Assembly (NCBI GenBank): GCA_030867875.1 | Contig: JAOWCC010001590.1 | Span: forward strand, 1 to 64,000 | DNA: 64,000 bases | Direction of reading: 5' to 3' | Origin: Actinernus sp. WN-2022 | Lineage: Eukaryota; Cnidaria; Anthozoa; Actiniaria; Actinernidae | Shown: positions 13,839 through 28,800 of the stretch, one piece after another | Layout: each line of letters starts with the position of its first letter | Numbering within the stretch: the stretch's first letter is position 1 | Translations under genes and position numbers: made by a program | The notes under the pieces: generated by a model | Database searches by the model: none | Seen by the model: only the letters and a program-made list of their open reading frames with translations | Told to the model about the DNA's origin: nothing

Positions 13839-16800
13839 CTGCATACAAACATAATATGATTTAATTGTTGCTTTGTTTGAAAGTTTTATTTTATTTTACG
13901 TCGAAATAGTCATCTTCCTTGTCAGGGGTTAATGACTAAACACTCAACACTTGTTTGAATTTTAACGGGACTCTGAAACAACCACACGGGCTGATCACAG
14001 CCAAGACCCGGCTAAACCACCAAACAAAGTTTATTGTATGGTTAGGTAACTTTGTGAGCTATGATTGGCCGGTTTGGTGTGAGCTATGATTGGCCGGTTT
14101 GGTGTGAGCTATGATTGGCCGGTTTGGTGTGAGCTATGATTGGCCGGTTTGGTGTGAGCTATGATTGGCCCGTTTGGTGTGAGCTATGATTGGCCCGTTT
14201 GGTGTGAGCTATGATTGGCCCGTTTGGTGTGAGCTATGATTGGCCCGTTTGGTGTGAGCTATGATTGGCCCGTTTGGTGTGGGCTATGATTGGCCGGTTT
14301 GGTGTGAGCTATGATTGGCCGGTTTGGTGTGAGCTATGATTGGTCCATAACTTCCCGAACGAACCGCAAAATCAAAGCCAACTGGTTTTGTATACTTCTG
14401 AGCCATACAATAAATTTCATATAGTTTATATGAAACTTGTTTGCTCGGTCCGTAACCGGTTATTATCGCCCGCGCACTTCGGTCGATAACTTACAGTACT
14501 GAGAAACTAACAAGTTTAAGTATTTATATATTGTGAGTAGGTTCGAAGTTTATTCACTTTTATTCGAGCATGTATTGTTGACCTTTTACAGCGAAATGTT
14601 CCAGTTACCTCGAATCTACCGATGCGAAAGGTGTAAATTCAATAGCGAAGAATCTACTGTTGAGACGTTTTGGAATGAAAATTACCATAAATTATGAGAA
14701 TCAGCATACTGCATGGCTATTTATGTTCAACCATGGAAATGAAGGTAATTTAACAATAGTTTACCGTGGTATGTCTCCTTATTTACTACATGTTGCGACA
14801 TCGCATGGTCAAACTGAATTGTTGTGGATTTCACGAGGCGCTAGCCGAGGGAAATTGAAGGGAAAAGTGATTCTTATGCGTGCTAGTCACGCATAAGAAG
14901 GTGGTATATCTTCATATAACCAATGGTAATTAGCCAATCAGAAAACAAGAAATTGAACAGTTATTGTAAAATAGTAAAAATCACCAACAACCGCAAATCA
15001 GTATCATTACCTTCTGCACACCCGTATAATTCAAGCCTTAATGCAATGTGACTTCTCCACCCATGTGGGATGAGCCTGAGAAACCTCGCTCTGATTCTGG
15101 GAAAGAGGCGGTGCATCACTACAGAGTTTTGATCACGATTTCCTGTGAAATACTAGAAAAGGAAAACACGAGTTGTGTTACATTTTACAAGTAATGGAAC
15201 TGAGCAAGATGCTAAACTAATAATCCACTTTATAACAATGCACATACAATCTGAATAACAAGAGACTGGCGGGCCACACAGACTATTTGGCGGGCCACAT
15301 CTCTGATGCGTGCGCAATATCGTCAAAGTGGGCTATTGATCAGGAATTGTCATTTTGTTGCGCATGCGTAGAGCCAATGCTAGACTGGTAGCTTTTAATT
15401 GCTACAAACAGTTAAAGTCTCCTCCCAATCCTTGATTGAAATGATACGCAATATTTAGTTTCCTTGACTACTATGTCTACTCACAGTTAGTCATATTTGC
15501 ATATTTGCTTTGAATTAAATTATCCGACATGTGCGCGAGGTTCGTCAGTTCATATGAAAATCGCTGAAAATGACTGTATGGCTCGGAGTACGAATTTAAA
15601 GGCCTCTCATCTTGAGACAGATCCTTTATCAGAAGGCAAAGTGCTTTGAATCTCGTACCTTCCTACTGCTGGTCTGCTTGTATTCAGTAAATATTGCTCC
15701 ATCACTGCTGTATTTGAGGTAGTATTTTGTTACCCACTGGGCAGCAGAACTCCGTCCCTGAGTAGCGATCTTAGTCACGCGTGTTGCACGTCCAAAGTTC
15801 ACCTGTATCCATTGATAATGATTGTTGAAGCGTACAACCCAAGAGTTACGAGCATGGAGGCGCGATGCGCTCGCACCGTAAGCCGCGCTCCATTTAGAAG
15901 AAGTCACGATTCTGTTGGTATGAATGCGTCCATTCTGCATACCGAGCGGTACGTTGCAAAGTTTGCCTGAAATAGAAAGGACGTTATCATCAATATTTGT
16001 TGCTAATCTACAACACAGAAGAAGACGGCGGCCTATAAACGTTGTCAAAGTTGGTCAATACCTGTCACACATCCGTAGAACTCGATCCGCATCGAAATCC
16101 AGCTTCTCCAAGTCACAGGGTGAACTCGGAAGTAGCGGCCGTTCAATGGACGAAGGAATTTGTTGGTTACGATGATATATCTGTCGTAGTTACCTTTGAA
16201 GATCTGAAAGATTATAGTACAAATGTAATAAGTTGCTAAAAAAGATATCTCTGAACATTCAAAATTGTAACAAAATAAAAGGACAATATTGTAGTGTTGT
16301 TAATAAAACTATACAACGCCCGTTCTTGCATTTATTATTGTTTCATTCAATACCACATTTATTACACTCACGAGTAACATAGGGCGACTTTGCTGACGTC
16401 ATTGTCTAATTTTTGCCTCAAGCTACAAACAAACCGACTTTATAAATCGAAAGAGAATTGCACACTTAGTAATGAATGACATGTTAAATACGTTTTAAGT
16501 AATCGGCTTTTCGAAACTGCAAACATTACGAAGAATAGCAGCACTTGCCACACAGACATATTCTTTGTAAATTTTAGCAGTTTTGAAAAGCCGATATTTC
16601 TAAAAAAAAATCTATATATTACTCTCAAAGTTTCTGTAATTACTAAGTGTGACATTCTCGATTTATGAATTTTGTTTATTTGTGGCTTGAAGTTTGATTT
16701 ATACTAATGAAGCATATATGATTGCTCTATAATCTATAATAAGGTTTACTATAGTCAACTTCGTGGCTTTTGAAAAATAACCAAGCCTTAGCCCCGCATG

Positions 16801-19800
16801 GAGGCTGGAGTTGACCCTGCACTGATATAAACCCTCTTTCTATGAATATGGATAGATTTTGATTATCATGCTAACTAAATACAAGCCTCCGACTAGGCTG
16901 CTTCAACTCCAGCTTCGATGTCACCAAAGGCTAGGTTACCTTTCAAAATGGCGGCGAAGAACTACGAATTGGACTATTGATCGACAAGGGATTTAACGTA
17001 CCTTTGTACGCCCTTTTTCTCGGTAAGTTGCAAATCCGTAACCATTGGTACTGTATGACACATAATAACTCGTCACCCAGTGGTCAGCATGTCGCCGGCC
17101 TTGTGTGGCGACGCGTACGACCTTTGTGGTGGCACCGAAGTCAACCTGCAACCACTGAGCGCGGTTGCTACGTTGGGCGCACCAAGAGCCAGCCTGTCGC
17201 TCACTGTTTAGTCTACCATTGCGGGGATCGCACGCCGCACTTTGTTTTGACGATGCCGACATCATGGGATCGGCAACCCGACCATCCTCGACTCCGAGTG
17301 GCATATCACAGCGATCTGGAAACAAGAAGTAATAAAGCTGATTATTATTGCAGTTTTTCTCCCGCAATGATGAATAAGTAAATATAGTACAGTGAGTCAT
17401 GCCGTAAGATTTTAACTTATCAGCTTCGGCAACAGGAGAGCGAATGGACAATTGGCTAAACCAGGCTGTATTACAGCCTTGTTTCTTATTTACGCGACCC
17501 ATGAAGTGATTCTCCTGCTGTCATTTCTATTCCTCAACCCACCTTGATTCTAATTGGCCGACTTGGAAAGTAAACCATTGAAATGCTGGAGAAACCTTCA
17601 GGTTGACTCGTTCCGATTTACATCCAATGAGAATTGAGGTAGGACACAAAGGAACGTATGATATTATGACACATACATGTATGACACATAGGTATCAACA
17701 TCGATGAAGGTTTATACAGAGGTTATTAGTCGATCGGCTAAGCATCTAATAGGCGAATCTTTGTTTACGTTTTTTCATCATTAGCATACATCAAACTTCA
17801 AGCGACGTACATACAAACAAACAGAGTCCATAAATCGAAATGTATTTTCTAACGATTTGGAATGCACATCGGTGTGCGTATGTTGTGTTAAGGCGTTGCC
17901 AGTGCCACGGTGTTATGATGTACCTTGGAGAATAAGGAGCAGTATTTAATGAGTTGTTTAGTTAGTTGATACCACTCGAAGGTGTATCTAGCTATCTTTC
18001 ATATTGTTTAAAAATTGTTACGTTCTTCGCACTATATGTAAACTGATAGCAATAAACGAGATGCCCATACCTGTAATAACTTGTTTTTACATGTCATGTA
18101 AAATAGTTTGAAAATGATTTGTATTCGTTCGGAGATAGAATACAAAGAGATTGTCACACTTGATAATCATGTGATATGATAAATATATTTTGAGGAATGG
18201 GCATTTAAAAATCTAAAAATTTACAAAGAATGTATGGCTCTTAGCAACTCTTGCCACCCAGTCCATTTTACAGGTTTGAAAGCCAATTTCTCCGTAAATA
18301 TTTGACATATCAATCTCGAATTTTCGGTGATTACTAAGTTTAAAATTGTCTTTCAAATAATGTAATCTGTTTGTTTGTAGTTTGAAGTTTAATTTATGCT
18401 GAGGCAAAATGTAAATAATGACGTCAGCAAGGATTGACCTATACGGCTTTTACGACTCATTCATATTTTGGCGAGCCTTTAGGCCAGCCAAAGTACGAAA
18501 GAAGAGTAATAATACACAACCGTACTGGATCATTAGTCGACTAATAAGTTGTTTATTATATAATTTCTGTCAAAAAACGAAATTTTATTTCCATAATAAC
18601 CAACAATCTTGCGCGCGCTCGTGAAATGGCGATGGGAAGCCATTTGACTGTTACCGAAACATGTCTTGTGCATATTTCGTGCGTTCTTGGCATAATTATA
18701 TAATAAAAAGGAATATATTACTGATTGAGGAGTAAATATAGATCGTAAACAAACTTACTCCAGGGACATCCATACAGCTCCATCCTCATAGAGATGTGTG
18801 ATCTCCATCCACGTATTTGAACAAGTACATAGCGACCGTAGATTGGGCGTCGGAACGAGTGAGTCGCGATTCCTTTCCTATCACGATTTCCGGTAAAGGT
18901 CTAAAAATAATCAACATAAGTAAGTAAGTATATCAACATTCAGCAAAAGGAACTCGACTTTGACAAAATATCGTGGTAACCTGTTGCGCACTTAGGATTT
19001 TCCCGAACTGGCTTCGATTTCTCTCGATTATTTATCTTCCCCAATCAATAGGTGGTACAACTAAGGTACAACTAACGTAAAATTGTAGTATTTCGCCATC
19101 GATGATTTTTCTTTTATTTATTTGTGTTTCGTCGAACATATGTAGTAATTAAAAGGGCTACTTCATCAGTAAAGTGTCCTAATACTACTAGATTTGTGCT
19201 CAATTCCGTTGTTATAGCACCATCTACTGGCAGGAGGCACTTACAAGAGGTTTCTACCGAGTGATACTTAGCCTAATTTACATGACAGGAATTTTGGCCA
19301 TGGCATTCCTACATGTAACTTGCTCCTAACCCCAATTTGTTTTATTTAATTCTGTGAAAACGTTTATTTTTTGGTCCGTGAATCTTTGATTGTCTACGAC
19401 AGGTTCGATTCAAGTTGGTTAAAACGGCGAGCTCTTTTCACGACCGAGTGGCAGTAAGTACATCGTGCATTGTGTGTGACGTAAGATCAGGAATCCATAA
19501 CAATAGAAACTACAATAAGTGCAAGCGAACAATGGCTTTTTGTCTCATCTTACGTCACTCGACCCAGACCCCAAACTGCGCCGGTGTGAAACAAAATTCC
19601 CGGGAATTTAATCACGATTTAAAAATCAGGGATTGCAACGATTTTCTTTTTTTCTTTTTCATTCGTCCTCAGTTTTCACGTAGCCTTTGAAAATAAATAA
19701 AACTATAATGGGGTTAGGGGCGCTTGAAGCACACGAAAACAACGAGTACTTAGGAACAAAATATTTATCGACAAGAGGGGATGATGTAAGAGAACGAATC

Positions 19801-22800
19801 CCTATGCCCCATGATAATTATTTGAAATCAATTGTTTTAGTTTCACAACACGTGATGTCAGTTATTTGTATCTCGTTCTGGTAGGCTACCCTCGTTAGTT
19901 ACCCATTGTTTATATCCCCTGGGTCCTCATAGCATCGTTATAAACTACTCCTTAGCCCAAGAGCGCCACTGTACATCAATCAGGTGTCTTTCCTAAAATA
20001 ACCAGTCTGTGTCCTGTTAATCTAAACATAGATTTCAAATCATAATCATTGGAACAGACCCATGCATGGGGATTCGTTCTCTTACCTCGTTATCTCTTGT
20101 CATGGACTATAACTCATACAGACGTAAAGTACAATGTTTTAGTTTGTTTGTTTCTAAATACTTCAAGGTTTTAGAAGTCATTCATACTATGCGTGTCCGT
20201 ATTCTATCGGATATAAAGATCCTCGCTGGCGGCTTGCGCTTGCGGCTTGCGCCTGCGGCTCGGATCTTTATATGCCGTTATTTCATTTTTAACACATTTT
20301 CTATTGTTATTCGATAACCTTTATTTCACTAAGATCCCAGTGAATTTCAATATATTGCTCATTAGATATTCAAGGATTTTATATGGAGGTCTTTATATGA
20401 TATGAAGACCTTGAATATCTAATGAGCTATATAAATGCTCTTGGATACCTAATCAGATTTTTATATGGCTAAATGCCTCGGTTCTCGGTATTTATCTATT
20501 ACTTATTTCATACTTGACACGGTTTTCTTTGTTCTTCATGACGCTTTATTTAACATAAATACCTCATTATAAATGCAAGGGATGTATGAGAAAAGTTCCC
20601 GGGTTGTATCCAGATACGCCCCGGGAACTTTTCTCATACATCCCTTGCATTTATAACGAGCAATTCAATACAATTCAACGATATTTTGTTGTTTCTAGCT
20701 TATTATTTTCTCCAAGGAATTCATTCACCTTGGCTTCAGCCAAACTTACTAAATATTCCTATAATGATTTAGAACCTTTTCTCCGTCTTGGTACTCGCCC
20801 AAAATCTACCTAAAAAGAGCTACATCAATGAAAATTTTGCGAAAACCTCGTCAAGTATGAAATAAGAGACTTAAATACCTCGAACGTCGGCAATAAGCCA
20901 TATACTTATTGCCTCGGTTCTCTGTATTTAACTCTTCCATAAAACACGGCCACTCATTTTATAAATATCACATAAAATGTTGTCGAACCTTTAACCGTAA
21001 CAATATCAAGCTCAAAACACGATTTCCTTTATCTGTTGTGTAATGGTGATCTTTCTGATGTGGTGTTCAATACTTGTTTTCCCTTTTCATATTCTTACCT
21101 TAATGGTGGACCACCAATGGCGATATATAGCGTAGTCGACGCCGTTGCTACTGTACTTGACATAGTAAGCTGTGACCCATTGGTCAACATCTTGACGACC
21201 TTGGGTTGCAATCCCTGTTACCTTCATGGTGCGTCCCATATCCACCTAATGAGTGTATTTAACAATTATACGCTATATTCATAAATGCGTATTTGTGTTT
21301 CACACTTAATCCACATGAGCAGAAAATATTACCATTACCATGTGAAAGAGCATGTCGACATTAGTGATCTGGTGAAATTCGAGTGCTGTAGCTTACAAAT
21401 CAGTGAAGTTACAGCCATTTGAAGTTAGAAAGATTTGTATGAGAAAAACCAACAGAGGCCTCACTGGCCTCACTGGCCTCGCTTTCATTTTTTTTTCTTC
21501 ATTTGAAATGCCTATAACTCAACAGCAATTCTCCACATTTCTCTAAACCCGAACACAATTACTAGTTTTAATGTGACATTTCATGTGGTAGAATCTGTTT
21601 CCCTCTGGTACATAGTTATCTCCCAAGTTATACAAATTAGAGGCGGCCATTTATGAATGTGGCGTATTCCTCGGAGTGGAGATGACTTGCATCTGGTGGA
21701 TATTTACCGAGCCGCGAAGTGAAATATCCACCACTAGTCACCGACACTGAGGAAATAATTGTTTTAGTTTATAAAATACAGACTTACTAACGCCCTCTCT
21801 GATTGGTAAAAAACCATGTGTTTGTGAGAGTACAGATGCATAGTATGAACAAACCAATCAGAGCACGCGTTACTTGGAAATCCGGATGAAATGACGTCAT
21901 GTCCCATGTTATCTATAATAATTGAAAATCAAAATGGCGGAGCTGGACTTTGGCGGTTTATTTTGAAGCTGAAATTGCTGAAATTGAAAACTAAACAACA
22001 GTTCCGAAAAGGATAACCTAGAGGTCAAGAGAATATTTGCCGCATTCAAGGAACAGTGGACATAATATAAAAATAATAAAATGGATGTTTTTATCTTCGG
22101 CCTTCGGTTGGGTTACAAGGCACATGATTTTGCGAAAGATTCCGTTAGCTTTCAGTAACGGAACTCTTATTTGCACCAAACTGAATGGGAAAAAAATCTA
22201 GTTATAATATTATTGGGAACTTTCTTCCAGTGAAATGAGGTTTGGAGTCCAAGGTGAGAGAGAAAAGCTCGCTTTTGACGTTTGTTTTGGTTTCTGTTTG
22301 TGTGTGTGAAAAATCACAGTTTGGCATTTGCTTGCAAAATTCGGATATTAGTTTGAAAGGAGAAAACTAAACCTGAATTGAATGCTAACAATTGGCTTAA
22401 TTATTTCATGACTTCGTTTTTCGGAACACACTGAACTTTCGGTCTTGCGAGGACTATTTGTGCATTTCGTTCGTAAAAATCTATTAAATAAAGCAAGTAG
22501 AACAGCGTTTGCCGGTTCATCTGTAATCTGACAAAAACACTCCTGAAGCTGTACAACATTAAAAAAGTTACAGAAAACACTCGCCACTACGCGGCTCGTG
22601 ATTCCTGTACTCTTTTTTCATGTTCTACAGCTCCAGTCGTGTTTTTGTCATAGCACAGAGCACAGCAAACCATGTTCTATTTGTTAAATATACCACACAA
22701 GTGAAATAGCCAACCTCAGATTAGTTCAAAACGTTCAAGAAGTTATTATGAAGTGAATTCTTCACGCGCGCCATTTTGTCGATGAATCAGTGCAGGATAT

Positions 22801-25800
22801 TCCCAATTTGAGTAGCCAATCAGAGTGCTCAAATAGCACTATTCACTTGAGTCGTATATACTAACATAAGTTATCATGGTATCGATAAAGAGGTCTTATA
22901 TCACACGGAAAATTAGCATAAGGCAAAGCTGGTGTGGTGCGATCAAACTGAAACAATTAAGAACGAGAAGAGTAAAATCAGTACAAAACGTTTAGATAGC
23001 ACGAATAATTGAGCTCCGTGTATCTGTATTGAGCTAGACTTTCTCACTCCGTCGACCTATTTTTTTGCGATTAGGGTTGGCGCGGAACGAGGAGTTCATC
23101 CTTGTTTCGCGCCCAAATTACCGACGGATTTTCAGTCGGTGAATACATTATAAAAGTAGCCAATAGGGTTAGGTTAGTGCACATTTATCAATTATTTATG
23201 TATAGTAGTTGTTGATGTGCATTAAAATTTCCATAGTGTTCCAAGAAACATGAGATGTCATCTCGGCGAGTTTTTTTAGCGCGAAACACAAATTCAATCT
23301 CTGCAACGGAAACACGTCGACCACTCGCGGCTTTGTCGCTCGCCTGTCGCACGAGAAAAAAAGTGGTCGACATGTAGCAAGTCTAGGCCTGTTTCCACTC
23401 GGTTTTTTGATTGAGTGTCGTCGTAAAACCAAAACCAAAGTAACTACAGAGCCAATCACGAGCGCAAGCGAAAACGAAATGAGCCAATCACGAACTGAAG
23501 TAATTCAAGATTGGTTTTACTTGAACCAATCACAAGGAAAGGTAAACGCAATCGTGGATAACTCTTGCTGAAACGAAAGTTGATTGCGTGATGGATCAAA
23601 ACAATGTTTGGTTTTAGTTTAGCACTTGATTGGCTGATTATTACAAATCAATGTTCACATGCAGCCAATAGAAAAGCTAAGCATATGTTAACTATTTTAA
23701 AGATTCGTCCAGTTAAACAGAAACGACGTCAATACCTTCAGCCACTGGTTGTGGTTGTTATGTTTTGATGCCCAGCCACCGACGTAGCGTCCATGCCGAA
23801 TGCGATGAAGTCTTCCAAGCCAGGATGCCGTTAGGGCACTGTGAACTGATGAGGCGGTTATCTTGTTGTTCCTTATTTTGCTTGGATTTTGTATTCCAAC
23901 AGGCGATGAACAGTAACGTGCTGAAGAAAGAAAATAAGTCGTGTAAGTGTGGAAAAGGAGGTATATAATTTTGTCCAGGAAGAGAAATGTTTTGTAGAGA
24001 TGCCTTAGCCACCCATTGATCTTACTCATCAAGGTATCAAAACGAGGCAAGTTTTCCCAGCTTGTCACAGCAAACAATCTACACTACGAGTCGATGGCAC
24101 ACAATAACGTTAATTTCCTTATAACATAAAAGAACACACAGCAGCGGGATACGACAGCAAAAATACGTTTCTGACCGACTCCATTTTTGCGATCTTTGGG
24201 TCAACTGGCCTCGCTCTGATACCATTGTTATACCAGACTTTATTCCCGCGCGGACATGAGGTATGAATAAAATACATTGTACTGAAATGAAATACAACAT
24301 GAGAGAAACGCTGAAAGCACAAGCCTAAGGCGCGTGCTTCTAAATATTTCTCAAGTGTTCGAAATGACTGGGTTTATGTTAAATATTTTGTTTACGCGCG
24401 TGCTTATAGCAAACAAGCATTTCAAAATAACGGAACCCTCCCACGCATGTTGTTAACTTTGATTAAACACGCCATTTGAGCCAATAAGAGCTCGTTTCAT
24501 ATTGTTAACTCTGATTAAACACGCCATTTGAGCCAATAAGAGCTCGTTTCATATTGTTAACTCTGATTAAACACGCCATTTGAGCCAATAAGAGCTCGTT
24601 TCATAATGTTGTTATGTTATAGATATAGTTAATCAAGAAATTGGCAAAAAACATTAAAAAACCACACATATGTATGAGTTTACCGGTGAAATAACGCACG
24701 CGGGATGTAGAAAGAACACGAGAAAAAATCGAATATCACAAGCCAAAGTATTCCGTCACGTAACACAGGTCTTTTATATATGTACTGCTTTAATTTATTC
24801 TCTCGTGAAATTTATGATTAATTATATAAGTAATACAACTAAAATAGTTAGTAATGAGCTTTTTAAACAATATTATAACTGCGTGGTCTTGCGGGCTCAG
24901 TTGACGAAAATCTATGTAGTTGACCGGCACAATAGATCATATATTTATTTATTCTATTAGGAAAACAGAACTCATGTATTTTCTAACGGTATGGAATGCA
25001 TATTAGTATGCTTATGTGCCAAGATTATGTAATACTCTCGAGTTATTAACCTCTCTCCTTGTACGTAACATTTTAATATTAGTAATAGTTTCAATAGTTT
25101 CTTCACAACATCGGTAACTGACACGTTCGTACATCAATAAAAGAGATGCCACATCCTAGTACTGCTTCCAGTGTAATGGAATTTAGTTTGAAAATGATTT
25201 GTATTATAACGGAGTAGGAATACAATCGCACTCCCAAAAGCGCTGTGTCATGTTATGGATTACTATTCACTCACCCCCACCATAATAGCACCCATACAGT
25301 TCCACCCTCAAGGCCCTGTGTCATGTTATGGTTCATTATTCACTCACCTCCACCATAATAGCACCCATACAGTTCCACCCTCAAGGCAATGTAGCTTCGC
25401 CATGTGATTGGATGAATACGGATAAAGCGACCTCGAATTGGTGGTGTGAAGCGGTAGGCGACGAGCGTGAGGCGGTCATAATTACCCTGAAAAATCTGTG
25501 AATAATGAAAATGAGAGGTCACTTAAAAGTTATGAGATTTGTTAAAGGAGGCCATGAAAGGAAATAATGGGAAATCGTATAAAAAGACAACCGGCTAAAT
25601 TATGGGGAAAACGTTGGTAAGTAATATTTCTCAAACTCATGAACAATTCATGAGTTCAGCATACAATCAGGTCATCAGTTCCATTTTGGTCAGGTGCATG
25701 TACACTGTACCTTGATACATGATCAGTGAAACTCCACAAATCAAATGACAGATGAATCTTGATCTCCAATGAAACACCAGATCAAGGTTGCTCCGATGAG

Positions 25801-28800
25801 TTCAAACACTGATGAAGCATTTTAATAAGCGTTACATCACAGGAATGGCGAGAAGTAAAGGAAAAGAGTCTGGAGTGTGTTTTTAGACGTGTGGTTTTAG
25901 ACGTTTGATTACTTAAGTCAAATAAAGCAACGATATGTAAATACGCAAGTACAACCTACAAGCCTGAAACTCTAAATGAATTAAGTTTTAAAATCATTTT
26001 GTTGTTTATCCCACAACCACCACAAGCATGAAATTATCGGCCTTGAAACATTACATCCAAACATTAAAAAGCAATGGATTGCTTTCTCGGTGTTTGGAAC
26101 TCCTGATGAAGAAAAATAGTACGTAAAACACGGGTAGCTGTTTTAGAAGCGATATATAAATACGGTGAGACGGAAATGAAAACTGAGGCGAAGTTGAGGT
26201 TTTACGAACCCTTCTCACTGTATTTAGAAACTCGTTTCTAAATCAGCTCCAAGTGTTTTACATGGTTTCATAAACTCCATTTTAATAATAGAATTAGCGA
26301 TATAAATGTCTTGAAATGCAAGGCTGTATCGGGAAGCGATTTCTAATGCTCGTAATTGTCATGATTTTTATTGCGTTGATCTGATAATTATAAATGAGTT
26401 TGAGATCTAATAAGCCAGAAAAAGAATCATCACATCTGCCATTTTGTTTAAGGTATCATTAGTAATCTCACATTAATCAGTCTTACATACACATACTTTT
26501 ATTATCCACTCCCCCGTAGGGCTTTTCATAGATAATTACAATTAAATATCTAATTAACTAATGTTATATATCTATATAAACTATATACAATGATTGTGTA
26601 CGTATAATAAAGGGACTAATGTATATGGAAATTATTAATCAATAAAATTCTGTAGTAATTTCTGTCCTAGAGAACGCTTAAAACTATTAATAGTTTGGCA
26701 AAGTTTCAAGGACGGATCTAGTGAGTTCCAGATACTTACAGTTCTATAGTATAGAAGGTTCGCTGACCACTAGCAGTTTTAAATAGAGGAATATTCAGTT
26801 TTTGGTCTAAAGACAGCTTTCTCATACAAGTTTCATTACCTTGTTTTTTCCATATTCTCGGTATGGTACAAAGCGACTTCCATCGGTACTGTACATGACT
26901 CTGTGCGGAGAAAGCAAGACCTCTGACATAAATATACGTGCCATTACGAGCAGATCAAAAGCAATAACGTACAATAACGTTAGTAATAGTAATAGCATAG
27001 TTTGTTTTAGACTTTCTCAATGTCCCCCGCCCGCCTTTTTGCGATTTGGGTTGGCGCTCGACGAAGGACCTTTCGTCCTTGTTTCGCGCCAGAATTACCG
27101 ACGGATTTTTGGGTCGGTGGATAAATGATAGGAGCAGCCAATCAAAACAGCTGGAGTGCACACCTATCAATCATTAAATATCAAGTATTTGTAGATCCCG
27201 GCCCCGAAGACTACCAAAGTACGCCACATTTGTCTAGCCGCCCTATCTAGCCTAGGCTCAGTTTCCAGCCGTGGGGGTTTCGGTGAGCCCGCGATCCTCT
27301 CCCCACTCACGGCTGGGCGCGCGAGCTGAGACTCGAGGTTTTAGCCAATCACAACCTTGCCACTAAATTCCCGTCGCTGAAAGTATTTGCATAATTTCAT
27401 TGTAAACTTTTGAAAGCTGACCGGACTAACAAAGGATTTCGATTGCTGTTCCGAAATGCGTTTAAATTTGCTCTGGAAAAGTTTTCGTTTCGAAGAATTC
27501 AAGGATTCACACAAAGAAGTAGTAAGAGTTAGTTTTCGGGTGAAGACACTTTGTCAGTAGTCGCACCGGCTCTGGAAAGTCACTTGGGAAACCATCAGCT
27601 CAAAGGTCGCGAAGTCGTAAATATGTAATATGTGCAGTCATTTCTCATTTAACTTTACCTATGCAAGACCAGGTAGCCCGGCTATTCTTTATGTACTTCA
27701 AAGAAAATTAGTGCTGCCATTATCGAAGAAGAAAAGACGGACGACTCCATATTAAAAGAGTTTATAGAAGAGAAGAAATCACGTCTGACGTAGGCCATGT
27801 TTATGCATTTAACTCTGCGATCACAATTCACTCGAAAATCGCTGCATCAAACGCTGCATTATTACGCGGAATCGAATCGGTAAACTGCTTTACTTGTCAA
27901 AACACGCATATAAATGAATATTGAATTTTAATCAGATGACGTCACGGACACGGTGTGTTGACCGCGCGTCCAGCCGTTAGTGGGGGGAGGCTTTGGAGAA
28001 CCCAACGGCTGAAACCGAACCTATATCTAGCCCCGCCTCAAAGAAACATGATACGTCACCACGGCGCATTATACGTCACCACGGCGGTGTTTTTGGCGCG
28101 AAACACTATTTGAAAACAAGTCGATCACTCGCGACTTCGCCGTCCGCTTATACGCTCGCTGTGCTCGCCTGTCCCAAGGGTAGAAAAAAACTTTTCTCTC
28201 GCTTAAAAATATTTGTGGTCGACTTGTGGCAAGTCTAGGTTTGTAGTGGTATTTGGCATAAATACCACTCGTGAGATTTCAAAATTCCTTGTAATTTCAC
28301 TTACGGTGTAGGACGTACAAACCATGCTATTACATGTTTATAATACGAGCTAAGACATTTTCTGGTGCAATCCCCTCACTGCTTGATGGTGCTCCGTCAA
28401 AAACCAACGAACTAATGCTCAGACAGAAAAGGCAACAATAAAAAATATCTGAAAGAATAGAAAACTTACATCCCATTTATGTGGTCCATTTCCTTGTATT
28501 TATTAAAAGTTCTTCATCAAGTTAAGGAGTGTTTTCAGTGTTCTTGTGTAATACCTTACTGGGGATCCCGCCGGGCTGGGGATTTTCTGGTCAAACTTCG
28601 GCTTGTTCGAGGACCCGATAACTAAATTGTGCTTGAGTCTTTCACAAATATTTTGCAACAGGTATCTCAACAACATGATTCTGCACTTTCATAAATTGTC
28701 AGTTCTGCATATTTGCTTGTTTTAAGCTCTCTCGGGTAAACATGTCCTATTTATCCGTATTTATCCGCTGATAACTGTCATCTGGTGTAGAGCAGTAATC

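Noticed and set aside
14660..14896. 78-codon plus-strand frame that looks ankyrin-like (LLHVATSHGQTELL)
   Set aside because: Only one short stretch resembles the motif, there is no repeat register, and the frame ends in a hairpin inside an intron.
23697..24077. Minus-strand frame of 126 codons containing domain 7 sequence
   Set aside because: Only 23736-23920 is exon; the flanking codons are intron read-through past the acceptor and the GTATTG donor.
24960..25260. Homologous intron shared by domains 6 and 7 through module duplication
   Set aside because: The similarity to 17775-18425 follows the limits of a TIR element rather than of the introns, so a dispersed repeat explains it better.
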